A program made the translations under genes and the position numbers. A DNA stretch of 64,000 nt, from the NCBI GenBank assembly GCA_963920765.1, contig OY987242.1, positions 27,056,002 to 27,120,001 on the forward strand, written 5' to 3'. The notes under the pieces are model-generated. The model worked only from the letters and a program-made list of their open reading frames with translations. It did not search any database and had not been told where the DNA came from. The DNA is from Ulota crispa. Lineage: Eukaryota > Streptophyta > Bryopsida > Orthotrichales > Orthotrichaceae. Every line of letters starts with the position of its first letter. The stretch's first letter is position 1. Shown here piece by piece: positions 49,480-61,063 of the stretch.

Positions 49480-49730
49480 CAAATTTGTTGCCATTAAGTT
49501 CCATTGAGTGTACACTTAGTGTAAACTCAATGGAATTTGCTTGAGTGTAAACTCAATGGCAACAAATCTACTTGAGCCATTTTGTTGCCATTGAGTTTAC
49601 ACTTAATCATATTTGTTGCCATTGAGTTCCATTAGTGTTCACTTGTAGTGTAAAATGAATAGTATTTGCTTGAGTGTAAACTCAATGGCAATAACTTTGC
49701 TTAAGGCAAATTTCATTGAATTTTCACTCA
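49480..49730. repeat. Interleaved inverted repeats of TTGCCATTGAGTTTACACT
   Basis: The motif and its complement (AGTGTAAACTCAATGGCAA) alternate at least six times with CTTGAG and ACAAAT spacers, so the stretch can fold into several hairpins. It is non-coding. Confidence 0.75.
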
Positions 49731-50299
49731 AACCATAAATTCAAATTTGTTCATTTAGTTCATAGTTTCATACTTAAGCAAGTTTCTGCCATTGAGTTCA
49801 CACTTTCTTTTGCTACTTCATACTTCACACTTGAGCAAATTTCACTAAAAATTTTGCAAGTACTTCATATGATATGCAGTCACTTAGCAATTTCATCTAC
49901 ATCTGTTCAAGAAAATAGCATTGGATGATCTCCACAAACATCAGCAGGATCGCAACTTGCCTTATAAAAATATAAACAAAATCACAACTTGCACACTACC
50001 TAGGAAAAAGTAAATACACAAAATTTCACCTTTTTTAAAAGCAGGTATCTGCCCTGTTCTCACTGAAAAAGTTGGTTCTAGCAAAGACAGCAATTTGTCC
50101 GGGAGGCCTGTAGACCAAATGCGAAAATTGGAAAATCAGTTCTGGGATCGCTGATGCTCACAAATAAGCAGAAGTCATGGCGAGGTGCATGGAGTCTGAC
50201 ATCCACATGCCTCGACATCCACAACCAATCGTAGCCGTCGATCTCCCAACCACAAAGCGACGGCTTCTAAAACTCGACAACAACATACATAACCACGTA

Positions 50300-50598
50300 A
50301 GATCTACGCAGACTCTAGATGCTCTGCCCTAATTCACGGTCAGTTCTCAGCCGTCGGATGAAGAATCGGACGGCTATAAGATCGCCGCTGGGACCGCCTT
50401 TGCAACTAGATCTTTGCTGCTGCGTTGCCGTGTGCGAGGGTGGTGGTGTCTTGTGGAGAAGCCCGCGGCCACCTTCATTCCCCTCTCTCAAGTTTTGCGG
50501 AGTCACGGCTGTGCTCGTCGGGACGTCTGCCGCTCCTTGCGTCGTCGTTGTTGTTGCCACTGCCGGTGTTTTTTTTTGTCGCAGCCTCGCTTTTCATC
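50300..50598 (+). promoter_or_regulatory. eIF5A 5' region
   Basis: This GC-rich stretch precedes the eIF5A start codon. A TATA-like GGCTATAAGATC at about 50371 is followed by a pyrimidine-rich leader (TTTTTTTTGTCGC) just before the ATG. No experimental start is available. Confidence 0.4.
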
Positions 50599-52087
50599 AT
50601 GTCTGACGACGAGCACCACTTCGAGTCCAAGGCCGACGCCGGAGCGTCCAAGACCTTCCCTCAGCAGGCCGGAACCATCCGCAAGGGCGCTTACCTCGTT
50701 ATCAAGAGCCGCCCCTGCAAGGTCCGCTCCCTCTCTCCCTCTCCTAACTTAATTTCACGCCTGTTTTCCTGTTTGTCAATTTATCGGCCTTTTTAGAAGT
50801 TTGCGTAAGTTGTCGCTGTGGCGATGCCTTTTTTGCGTGCTTTGTGGTTACGAGGGTTTCGGTTATATCTCATATTACTACGGTTGTGTCGTCATTGATA
50901 TGATCCGGCAGTGGATATGTGTGGCGACAATTTATCGGCCTTTCTAGAGGTCCGCGTAAGTTGTCGCTGTGGCGGTGCCTTTTTGAGGTTGCGAGGGTTT
51001 CAGTTGTGTCTCATGTAACCACGCGACGCGGTTGTGTCATCATTGATATGATCCGGTAGTGGATATATGTGTCGAAGTTTGGGGAAGAGAAATCCGAGAT
51101 TTGGAAGCTTTTTTCGGTTTTGCGGTCTCTTAGGGTTTGACTTGTAATTTATGATATCCAATTTTTTTTGGTGACAATGTATATTTTGTTTCCGATGGTG
51201 ATCGGCGTGGTTTTTTCGCATCTAATTGTGGTGGAGATATGATGTTTTCAGGTCGTTGAAGTTTCTACCTCGAAGACCGGAAAGCACGGACACGCCAAGT
51301 GTCACTTTGTTGCAATTGATATCTTCACCGGGAAGAAGCTTGAGGATATTGTGCCCTCTTCTCACAATTGTGACGTGAGTGAATACTATCATCCCGCGAT
51401 TGTATCATGCATGGCTTAAGCTTAATTATGTGAGCTTATTGTATCAACTTGTTTTTGGAAGGATCTCAATTATTTTCTTGTTCCATCAGGTTCCTGAGGT
51501 GGTGCGTACCGATTACCAGCTTATCGACGTGTCTGACGATGGATTTGTGAGTATTGTAACTTCAATTCTGGATGTTTTGAAAGACCCTGTCCACGTGTCC
51601 GCATCCTTCTCTTTCTTTCTTTACCTTTATTATAAGTTAGTTCGCCTTTTTTGTTGATCCCCGATGTATCGACTATGTACCTCGTGTTGTGGAGAGATTC
51701 CTTAGTTAGGTTGTGACGCGGAACCCCTTCTTTGTCTTTACTGGAGGATACTTATGAAGTGTTATGTGTGTACAGGTGAGTCTCCTCACCGATAGTGGTG
51801 AAACGAAGGATGACCTGAAGCTGCCAACGGACGAGGCTCTTCTTTCTCAGGTATTTCTTTTGAATCTACGCTTGTTATATAATTTTCGCTTTTGAAGGAA
51901 CTTTAGTGTGTGCAGTTGTCTTAATTTTTCCGAAATTTCTTAGGGTTTTCTAACGTGTAGTACAATCGTGTTTTTATAGCTCAAGCAAGGTTTTGGTGAA
52001 GGCAAGGATCTTGTCGTGACCGTGATGGCCGCTATGAATGAGGAGCAGATCGCTGCCCTGAAGGATGTCGGAGGCAAGAACAATTAG
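50599..52087 (+). CDS. eIF5A: Eukaryotic translation initiation factor 5A, five exons
   Basis: eIF5A relieves ribosome stalling, for example at polyproline, and aids termination in the cytoplasm. Exons 50599-50721, 51252-51374, 51490-51546, 51776-51850 and 51980-52087 join through GT-AG introns without phase breaks into 161 residues, the usual family length (about 158-160 in plants). Landmarks: [17 protein letters not shown] start; [19 protein letters not shown], where Lys52 of KTGKHG is the expected hypusine site; [29 protein letters not shown]; and the C-terminal [19 protein letters not shown]. The gene ends with TAG exactly where relatives end, which also shows that TAG is a stop in this genome. 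It looks functional, with intact splice sites and no disruptive codons. Confidence 0.97.
50778..51075. repeat. About 150-bp tandem duplication in eIF5A intron 1
   Basis: AATTTATCGGCCTTT, GCGTAAGTTGTCGCTGTGGC, GCGAGGGTTTC-like and CATTGATATGATCCGG occur in the same order at about 50778 and 50929, with about 10% divergence. Confidence 0.88.
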
Positions 52088-53728
52088 ATATCTGCAGTTC
52101 CAGCAGGCATTGAAGGCAGTGATGTGATAGGTTATTCTTATTTTCTTATGTGGTACTGGATGGCCCATGATGTTTATTTCATATCTCGGTTTGAGAGAAA
52201 GAGAGCTACTTGTGGATGAGGTCATCGGAGGCCATACACGCTACTCTCAGGAAGTCGTTCTCCGTCCTACTTGAATGTCAGGTGTCAATGTAGGATGTGT
52301 AGAATGTCAAAGGAAGAGTTTAGAGAGGGTGCAATCAGTCTCGGAAGGCAGGGAGGGAGTCTGGACTTGTGCTGCCAACAGTTATCAAAATGGAATTGCT
52401 GGTAACAATTAAGCCATTATAGGATGCATTTACTGTTGGGGGTGTGAATTATGGATTTATAAAGTTTGCGGAATCTTTTGCAAAGAGTAGAGATTTGTTT
52501 TCTCAAACTGTTTGTAAGATCGTTAGTGCGGTGCACGTTATAGATTTTTTTCCAATTTAGTTGCCTTGTTGCGGTCGTTAGATTCTGGAGCTAGTCTATT
52601 GTTGGCCTATCAGGCAAAGATTATTTTAGGGTCGTAGCACAAGCTGTACGTGGCTGTTATATTTACCATCTGCGTTTTCTGAGGGTACAGTTATTCGTCG
52701 TCAACTACCAAAAGTCTAGTGCCTAGGACAAACCCCTCTTACAAATATCATGAAACTGATGCTTCTTAGATCTAGGACCTAGCCTATCTGATATCTTTTC
52801 CTGCCCATTTAGCCGACTGAATGATCTTGTACTATTTCTAGTTACCCTGCACCTCAGTTAGAGTCCTGCACAGGATTTGAAGGATTTTGTATTCTGTCTG
52901 TCCTCTTTCGAAGAAGGTGAGGCTGTATCATATTGCGTTGGTGATCTTTGGTAGACATCCAATAAAAATTTGGATAAAAGTAAGAAAATCTGCAACTCGC
53001 TGCTTTTTCTTGCAGCACCTTATGATTGGAAAATCTATTTATAATCCACCTTTCTCGTGGTCAAGTTTATCCACCAAGCGTTATGACATACGCTACAGTT
53101 GCTATGTCCTCAAAGATTCCCTGGCTTCTTGTCCTTAGTGCAAGTGTTCCAAAAGTTTGGTGGTGTATTTTACTTTCCAAAATTTTAAATTAAAATCTAA
53201 AAGGCAACAAATTCTTATTAGAGCTGAGCAATGGTTTTCATATTGTAGTGTGATTATATTTTTTGGATTAAAAAAATGCTTAAATTTGATGTGTGTTGGA
53301 TGTTATCACGGAATAAAAGAACTTTTGGAGAATAATAGTAATGAGATGCACAATACACGCCAACTACTTATTACTCCATCCAAATAATGGGACTTTATAA
53401 GCTCATTCAAAACGTCATTCTATTAGTCCTACACTGAATATTGCATTTAGGTTGCCTTGACGATTAGATTGCCTTATCCAGGTAAATTACCTCATGGCTC
53501 ATCACTTGACCATTTGGAGGTGCATGCAACTTTCTAAATATTTAGATTTTACATGATTTAGGAGGTGTTCGTTTATTTTTTTGAAGCTTCATTGTAGTTG
53601 AGAGGCCCTTTAAAAATTGTTTGTTGTAGGAATTTTTTAGGAAAACTATTGTAGCAACATTAAATATTTATATAGTGTGAAATGTGGAGAAATTAGTGTG
53701 GGGTAACTTTAACACAATATTCACTGTA
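52088..53728. other. eIF5A 3' region and AT-rich intergenic DNA
   Basis: The first few hundred bases are less AT-rich and probably include the 3' UTR. No further gene was recognised to 53.7 kb. Confidence 0.45.
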
Positions 53729-54044
53729 GGGAAACATGGATACCCCTAAAGTTTGCCATATTTACATAGATACCTCTTGTTTTTCATGAATTACACAAAT
53801 ATCCTTGATCCATATTTTTCAGATGTTTGTTATATTGTGCATGTCACTTCTTTCCTTTGTGTGCATGTTGCTTCTCTTATATTCTATTGCACTCCTTGTT
53901 TTAGCATTGGTCATGAGAGAAGTAGTGTGCACAACAAATCACATGCCTGACAATTATGAACCAAGGCTATTTGTGTGATTTTTGAAAAACAAAGGATATC
54001 TATGTAAATATGACAAACTTTAGGGGTATCCATGAAAATTTCCC
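53729..54044. mobile_element. MITE with about 75-bp inverted termini
   Basis: The left part GGGAAACATGGATACCCCTA, then AAGTTTGCCATATTTACATA, is repeated in reverse at the right end (TATGTAAATATGACAAACTT, then TAGGGGTATCCATG). The arms extend to ACACAAATA. It is 316 bp and non-coding. Confidence 0.88.
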
Positions 54045-56427
54045 TTGTTTTCAATGGTTTATGGATCAGAAGAAAATGTGTTTTTAAGGCTTACAACACT
54101 ATGAGAGAATTTGAGGAATGATAATGAACTCAAAGCCCGTCATTAGTTTGTTAGAATTTGTTGCAACTTTACAAAAGAAATAGTGTTGTCTTGTTAGTTT
54201 GATTTTGGGGTTTGGTTGTGTTGTTTGTCTAACATCTAATGTTGAGTATGATAAATATGTGTGTGTGACATTTTTGTTCAACAAGGCCAAATTTAACAAT
54301 TGAGATAATTTGAAAGTTTACTTTAGATATGACCCAAATTTTAGAATCTAATAAGCGTTTATTAAATTGAGATACTTCAATAAAATAAAACGTTAATATG
54401 TCAAGATCGGAAATAAAGCAAGTAAAAATCAACTTTAAAATTGACTTTATTAGACGAATGGAAGGCTCTTGTCAGTCAGTAACATTGTGTTTGTCGATTT
54501 GTCGCCAGGTCTGAAAAGACAACCCTAAAGATCAAAAAGAAATTTTGATCAATAAAAAAGATTGAGTTATTTTTTCATTCATGCATGCTTTGGGTATTCT
54601 GCGTATTCTGCGGCTCATAAATAACAATATGGCAATGAAAAAACAATTGTTTATCTTTATACTAAGATCTCAAAATTACATGCACATAGTGTCCAAAAAA
54701 GGAGGCCTTGAGTATGAAAGGGAAGGAGGGAAGGGAGGAAGTCGAGAATGAGGGAAAAATAAAAATAAATCCAAAACATTTGGTGGTTGACGGAACCTGG
54801 GCCCAAAAGTAATAACAATTAGAGAACCACTCAACTTTTTGATGTCCTCATTTTGGTGAAGTCAGTGGCACCAAGTCATGACATCAACCCTTTGCTCAAG
54901 ATTGGGAAATTTATAAAACAAAGGAGTTATGTTATGTGGTAAGGTAGGAGAGCTCGTGAATCGATCACCTCAGGGAAAGTGCGATTGTGTCGAAAAATAA
55001 GGGCAGCTTAGCGAAATGGAAGTATTTTTGGTAGAAAGTCAAAGGAGAGTTATGTGGCCATTTAATATGAAATTTTCTGAGTCAGTATGAATTAACTATA
55101 ATTTATCAAAGCAAGAGATGCATAGGCAGCTATTTTTGATAGTAGGTGGTAGCATTCATGATTCAAAGGCGGCTCGTAAATGGGGTACATGGGTTGAATA
55201 AGCAACCAATACAAAATTGAGAATGCTCCAATAAGACCCTTAAAACTTGCAAACATTCATTCCATATTCTAATACTCAAATTATGATTGAAAACACATTT
55301 TCATTTATTTTGGTATGACATATATTTTACTCAAAAACAAATCTCAACACATAATTACAATCAATAAGCACACTCAACAGTGGCTCATGTCACTCTCTTA
55401 GGTTCCTAAAATTGTGCACGCACAAGTACAATTTCTGAACATAAAGAATGTGACCCACTTAACCCCTCACTGCCCATGGTACTTTTGAGTATCTGAGAAT
55501 TTGCTTGAAAGTGAACAAAATGCCGGCATTTTGATCAATCTTATCAATTTTCTTTGAAGCACAGCTGTACAAATTCAAAGTAGACATGTTATAGATCACA
55601 TAGGAAAGAAATCACAATAATGTCACTTGTGGATTGAAAGATTATAATGTTTGATCATGAGGGTGTTAAAATTGCGAAAGTGATTTGAACTCTTTCAATC
55701 CTCTTTTTGCATCTCAAACCTAAAACTGATGGTACCAAAAAAAAAATAAGTATGTAAAGTATAACATGTGTAACCCCAATCAATTTACGGCTTCTCAAAA
55801 TCTAGTTTACGATTTTTTTAATTGAATTGTTAATGGGATTTTTTCTCCAAGTTTTAGTGTACTTGAAGCTCATATCCAAGAGCCTTCAACACTAAAAAGT
55901 GAAGATTTACAATGGCCTTGCACAAAATCTTGAATAGACAAATCACTTTAATTCATTTCCAAAAATAGACTCCTAATACTAAAACTAGACTTTAATAAGA
56001 ATTTAAAAATAATAATAATTACTAAAAAAAATCTTGAAAAAGGTCGGGCAACTTTGAATAAAATTAAGAGAGGCCTATTCAGGCCCCTTGGATTGTGAGG
56101 GATTAAGAAACTTTATATATTGTTTTTGAAACCCCTACAAGGGATTCTAAATGCCCTAATGAAGTTCGAGCCTCCTACCTTAGCAATTTACGGTAGTACA
56201 GTAATGCTCTCAATCTTAATTCTTACTTATGTTTGTAATCATAGTTCTACGTGTATACAGTTTTTGGGCATCAAGACATAACCTTAATGCAACAAGATTC
56301 AAAATTTTAAAGTTTTGTTCAAGTGTTTGGTAGCATTATGTTAAACTGGGGGGAATTTAAGTAATTGCAGCTCCTTTAGCTACTTACCAAATGATGACTT
56401 GATAATTCTTTTTGATGAATAAATATA
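54045..56427. other. AT-rich intergenic DNA, no gene seen
   Basis: Only short frames. No recognisable RNA gene. Confidence 0.45.
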
Positions 56428-56840
56428 GGGAATTAATATGTGCACACCGGGGTTGATATTTGCACACCTACTAGGAGGTAAATTATAGATTTCTATCATC
56501 TAAAAGTTGAAGTTGAGAATTTTGAATTTAGATTTGGACTTAGAGACCATGATTTAATCTAGAATCAAAAAAAATATTGCAATTGAACAACGCTCAATGA
56601 AAAAGCTTATTTTTTTTTATAAACAAAAGTAAAAAGTAACACTTTTATCCCTAGCTAAGCTTTCATTGAGTATTGTTCAATTGCAACCTTTTTTTAAAGT
56701 TTGAAACTAAATCATGGGTCTCTAAGTTCAAATCTAAATTCAAAATTCTCAGATTCAGATTTTTGACAATAGAAATCTATAATTTACCTCCCAAGGGGGT
56801 GTGCAAATATCAACCCCCCGGTGTGCACATATCAATTCCC
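56428..56840. mobile_element. Foldback MITE family F, copy 2
   Basis: It runs from GGGAATTAATATGTGCACAC to GTGTGCACATATCAATTCCC, inverted throughout, with the same arm motifs as the copy at 10051 (ATGATTTA, GCAATTGAACAAC, TTTATAAACAAAAGTAAAA). Confidence 0.88.
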
Positions 56841-56871
56841 TAAATATAAACATATATGTATATATAGTAAA

Positions 56872-57247
56872 GGGAATCAATATAGGCACACATAGGGTTT
56901 GTTATATGGACATTGGGGGGGGGGTAAACTTTAGATATTCACTAGCAACAAGTGAATTTAGAAAATTTGAATTTAGATTTGGATTTACAAACCTTGATTT
57001 AGTTTAGAATCACAAAGGAGGTTACAGTTGGACAATGCTTAGTGGAAAAGCTTAGGTCTTTTACAAACAAGGGTAAAAGTAATAATCTCCACTAGACGTT
57101 ATTCAATTGTAACCTCCTTTGTAGTTCTAAACTAAATCAAGATCTTTAAATTTCAATTTGAACTCAAATATTTCAAATTCAACTTATTGATGATAAACAT
57201 CTGAAATTTACCCCCATATAACAAACCCCAAGTGTGCCTATATTCCC
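56872..57247. mobile_element. Foldback MITE family F, copy 3
   Basis: It runs from GGGAATCAATATAGGCACAC to GTGTGCCTATATTCCC. Arms pair through TAAACTTTAGAT-like, TTTAGTTTAGAA and GGAGGTTACAGTTGGA motifs. It lies 31 bp from copy 2 in the same orientation. Confidence 0.85.
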
Positions 57248-57295
57248 TAAATTAATAAGTAGCATGTATAGAACCCAATAGGAAATACATGTACT

Positions 57296-57403
57296 ATACA
57301 ATCTCCAGAAAGAAGTTTGAGTTTTTCCTTTTTCGCCATTCAAACAACTTGCATAATATTGAACATAATTGGAATTTTTGTTCTCTTGTATCATTGACAT
57401 TAA
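57296..57403. repeat. Left arm of an inverted pair (partner 60953-61063)
   Basis: TACAATCTCCAGAAAGAAG, GCCATTCAAACAACTTGCAT and TCTTGTATCATTGACATTAA recur in reverse complement at 60953-61063 with few changes. Both arms end exactly at a TTAA that borders inserted elements. Confidence 0.88.
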
Positions 57404-58054
57404 AGTCTTTTGCGGTTTTGATCAAGCGTGCCAAATTCTAATTCCAAAAAACAAAAATCCCTAGTGAATTCTTTTAATAATATTCATGGTTTTACATGGT
57501 AGTTGATTAAAAAATATTGGTGATGAATTTTTGAGATTTGATTGCATGGGTATGTAAATAACGCCCACAAGCACATTTTTTGTGTTACAATAAATCCCAT
57601 TAAACAACAAATATATGATTTATGAAGAATTTTATGTGAGGTATGGTATGACCAAACTTTGTTAAATAGATATCTCTATTCTGAAATTATTTTTTGGCAA
57701 AGTAATCATATTATCATGCTCAAAGGTACAAACTTGATCATAGTGTGCAAGTCAAATAGCAAATTCTAATCCACATAGAGAAATGTTTATTTTACAATAT
57801 TTGGACATAGTTGCCCAACAATGAATCTCTAAGAAAATAATTTTGAATTTTTTTGGAGATTCTTGTTAGAAGGAAAGTTGTGTGTATGGATGTCACCTAC
57901 ATACCCATGCAATCAAATCTCAAAAATTCATCACCAATATTTTTTAATCAACTATCATGTAAAACCATGAATATTACTAAAAGAATTCACTAGGGATTTT
58001 TGTTTTTTGGAATTAAAATTTGGCATGCTTGATCAAAATTGCAAAAGATTTTAA
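57400..58054. mobile_element. TTAA-bounded foldback element related to the 41.1-kb palindrome
   Basis: Left TTAAAGTCTTTTGCGGTTTT and reversed right TTAAAATCTTTTGCAATTTT are both followed by GATCAAGC. Arms (about 57404-57570 and 57885-58050) share ATTCATGGTTTTACATG and GATTTGATTGCATGGGTATG with the 882-bp palindrome. It shares the TTAA at 58051 with the next element. Confidence 0.8.
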
Positions 58055-58132
58055 CCCCTAAATACCCAATGGTATTTTTCCCATTTTTGGAAGGTAGTTT
58101 TGAAGTTTTGAATTGTCCTTGTAAGATCATTA

Positions 58133-59074
58133 TTAACCCTTGAAGGCCCAAGCCCTTTTTTTTATGAAAATCACTCAAAACTACCACTTTTGGGGGAGTG
58201 AGGAGAAATGTAATTTTTGTTTTTTTGGAAATCCAACCGGAAAATCTTGCCCTAGACTATGGGAGGTACTTGTGGGAAAAAAATCAGCTCATTCTAGTTG
58301 TAGAGTGAGATATTGACATTTGAAGTGAAAACAAAAGTTTATTTCCGTGCTGCCCAAAATTTTCAGAAGCCTTTGATGGCTCCTATATCAAAAAAATTGC
58401 TTTACGCAAAGTTGAGGTTTATTTTTCCCATGTAGAGGACCAAGTTAGGTAAATGTGGGAGAATTTTCAAATGAAACAGAGGTGTGGATTATACTATAAA
58501 ATCTTGCAATGCCATAAGGTCATGAAATTTGCATATACACTAAGCAAAATTGGAGGATTTATGTAAAATTCAAAAACCCAAATTACTTTGATCTAAATGG
58601 TGAAAACCAATGAATCTTAGTCTACTACAACTTGCAAAAAGAAAAGTCAAAAAACAAATACACAAAGAGCTCAAAAAAGTAAAGCAAATTTTTTTACAAG
58701 AGGCAAAAAGAATGGAGGTTTGCGTTTTCCATACCTACCTGCAAACTAAAACTTCTCATTACTTTCATCTCATCTATTAGAATTGAATGATTCAAAGCTT
58801 CCCAAATACAGAAAAAATTAAAGAACCAATTTCAAATTTTTGTTTACAAAAGTTGCAATTTTTTTTTGCTGCCTGATTCTCCCTTGTTTTTCAGTTGTTC
58901 ATGCATAACTTCTTCAATAATTGTCAGAATGAAAAAAAATTAGATTCCCACGGAGATCTTATAATTCCCCATCTTCCATAAAAATTTCAGGAATCACACA
59001 AAGTAATTTAGCCATAGGTACCTACCCAAAATCCCATTTGTCCCTCAAGGGGACAATGGGCCTTTAGGGGTTAA
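58133..59074 (-). mobile_element. TTAA-bounded non-autonomous transposon, copy 3 (inverted)
   Basis: The 942-bp copy runs from TTAACCCTTGAAGGCCCAAG to GGGCCTTTAGGGGTTAA in reverse orientation relative to copies 2 and 4. Shared landmarks read in reverse are CTATGGCTAAATTACTTTG, TGGGGAATTATAAGATC and CCCACATTTACCTAACTTGG. It is more diverged than copies 2 and 4. Confidence 0.82.
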
Positions 59075-59165
59075 ACATCAAAACAAAAATGTAACCATTG
59101 AATCTTGAACTTCAAGGTTTCTAGATGGCACTACCCAAAAAGAATCCAAAATGGCCGCGTAGATT

Positions 59166-60094
59166 TTAACCCCTAAAGGACCATAGTCCACTCGGGGGAC
59201 AATTGAGATTTTGGGAATGTACCTATGGCTAAACTACTTTGCGTGATTTTTTGAAACTTTTTTTGAAGGTGGGGAATTCAAAGATCTATGTGGGCATCTA
59301 ATTTTTTCTTCATCCTGACATTCATTGAAGAAGTTATGCATGAAAACTTGGAAAAAGCTGCTCCCCGGGCAGCCAAAAACTTCTTTAAGTTTTTTATCTT
59401 TTTCAAATTAAAATCTGAAATAGGTTCTTTACACTTATATAGATGTAGGGAGCTTTGAATTATTCAATTTTGATACATCATATGAAAGTTATGAGGAGTT
59501 TTTGTTTGCGGGCAGTTCTAGATTCTCTACTCTAAAAGAAACTTTGAAGTCCTTTATTTCACTCAATTTTCAATATTTTGAAAAAAAAACAAAACAAAAG
59601 GATGTAGATTGTTTATCACAACATTATGACTATTGGGATTTGCATTTTTCATTTTCATAATTAAGTTCTTAACAATTAAGTGTTTTAACTCATTCTCTAC
59701 TTCTTTCTACTTACTATTTTTTTCCATGTGTTGTATAGTTCCAATTGATTTGAAAAGTCTCCCACACATACCTAACTTGGTCTCCTACATGGGAAAAATA
59801 AACCACAACTTTGTGCAGAGTAATTTTTTTGATCTAAGAGTGGTGAAAGCCTTCTGAAATTTCTGGGCAGCACCAAAAAAAACTCAATTCTGCAATTCAG
59901 ATGTAAATATCTCACTCATTTTTGTGTAGATTGAGCGGAATTTTCTACCGCGTGTACCTTTTGTAGTCTACTATAAGATCTTACGGTTGAATTCTTGTAA
60001 AAAACTTTTTTTGTTACCATTGTACTTGCTTCCCCAAAAGTGACAGTTTTCTGTGTTTTTCATAGAAAAAATGGCTTGATCCTTTAGGGGTTAA
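59166..60094 (+). mobile_element. TTAA-bounded non-autonomous transposon, copy 4
   Basis: It begins TTAACCCCTAAAGGACCATA and ends GATCCTTTAGGGGTTAA. It is near-identical to copy 2 over about 700 bp. The 74-codon frame inside it (59633-59857) is AT-rich noise. Confidence 0.88.
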
Positions 60095-60806
60095 GATATT
60101 TGTGATTGAATGATCATGAGTATGGAATTTGCTTTTTTTGGAGCTGCCCAAAACTTCTAATGCAAATTGGCAACTTTTGGATACAAACTTGGGAAAACAA
60201 CCACTTAGGATGCTTTAGTATTTATTGTTGTTATTTCAAACCAATGGCCCCTCTTCCAAATCCATGACCACAATTTCACAACTGAGCCTGCAACGCAACT
60301 ATCAAAATGCAACCATTCAATACAAAGAAATTTTCAGCTTCAATTATTGACCAAAAAATCATTATGAATGAAATAATTTTCAATGGTAAATAGATTCTAA
60401 TTTTTATAACAAAGATATTCCAAGTGAAATTAGTCCAAAAGCACTTTTTGTTAAATGTCAAAATTTCAGTGAAAAGGCCCTTATTGCCCAAGGGAGTGCC
60501 CAAAGGAAATCTTCACCTTTTTCTCAACTTGATGCCCATCTTTTCAATGTGGCAACTTCTCATAGGCTTTGTGATACTATTCACAACACTATTCATGATA
60601 GAAAATGTATGCTTGTAGTTAACCTTCCACCAAAAACAAATGGAATAAGATATGAAGAAAGTTGAATTTGAGCGGTGAAGCTAACTTCAGTGCGCAACTT
60701 TTCCAAAAAAAAATCTCAAAACAAGAAAATATGTGCCTACAATAGGGTTTCAAAGTTTCCTGAAATTTTTTGGACACTAGAAACTGGTGCCTTGGGCATT
60801 TAGGGG

Positions 60807-60956
60807 TTAACCCCTAAACAACCATCGGGAGTTGCTCTACAAGATTATATTTTCTGAAAATACCCTTGCAATCGAACTGTTGAACAATGCGTTTCACAAG
60901 ATTAGTATACGGTGGACATACAGCCACAAAGGGCGTTTGGGACATTTAAGGGTTAA
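60807..60956. mobile_element. 150-bp TTAA-bounded MITE
   Basis: It starts TTAACCCCTAAACAACCATC and ends GGGACATTTAAGGGTTAA, with ends imperfectly inverted. It shares its left TTAA with the outer element and its right TTAA with the inverted arm at 60953. Confidence 0.65.
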
Positions 60957-61063
60957 TATCAATGATACAAGACAACAAAAATTCTAATTATGTCCAATAT
61001 TATGCAAGTTGTTTGAATGGCAGAAAACGGAAAACTCAGACTTCTTTCCAGAGATTGTACATA
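60953..61063. repeat. Right arm of the inverted pair (partner 57296-57403)
   Basis: This is the reverse complement of 57296-57403, starting at the shared TTAA (TTAATATCAATGATACAAG). The pair brackets about 3.5 kb of stacked elements. Confidence 0.88.

Larger units (their letters stand above)
58051..60810. mobile_element. Outer TTAA element split by two insertions
   Basis: Left TTAACCCCTAAATACCCAA and reversed right TTAACCCCTAAATGCCCAA differ at one base. Inside lie copies 3 and 4 of the 0.93-kb family. Removing those leaves an element of roughly 0.9 kb with no coding frame. Confidence 0.75.

Noticed and set aside
50315-50796. Overlapping ORFs on both strands around the eIF5A first exon
   Set aside because: They are shadows of the GC-rich leader and exon 1. 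Only the frame from 50599 matches a protein family.
59633-59857. 74-codon ORF inside TTAA element copy 4
   Set aside because: AT-rich hydrophobic noise. The near-identical copy 2 does not keep the frame as an ORF.
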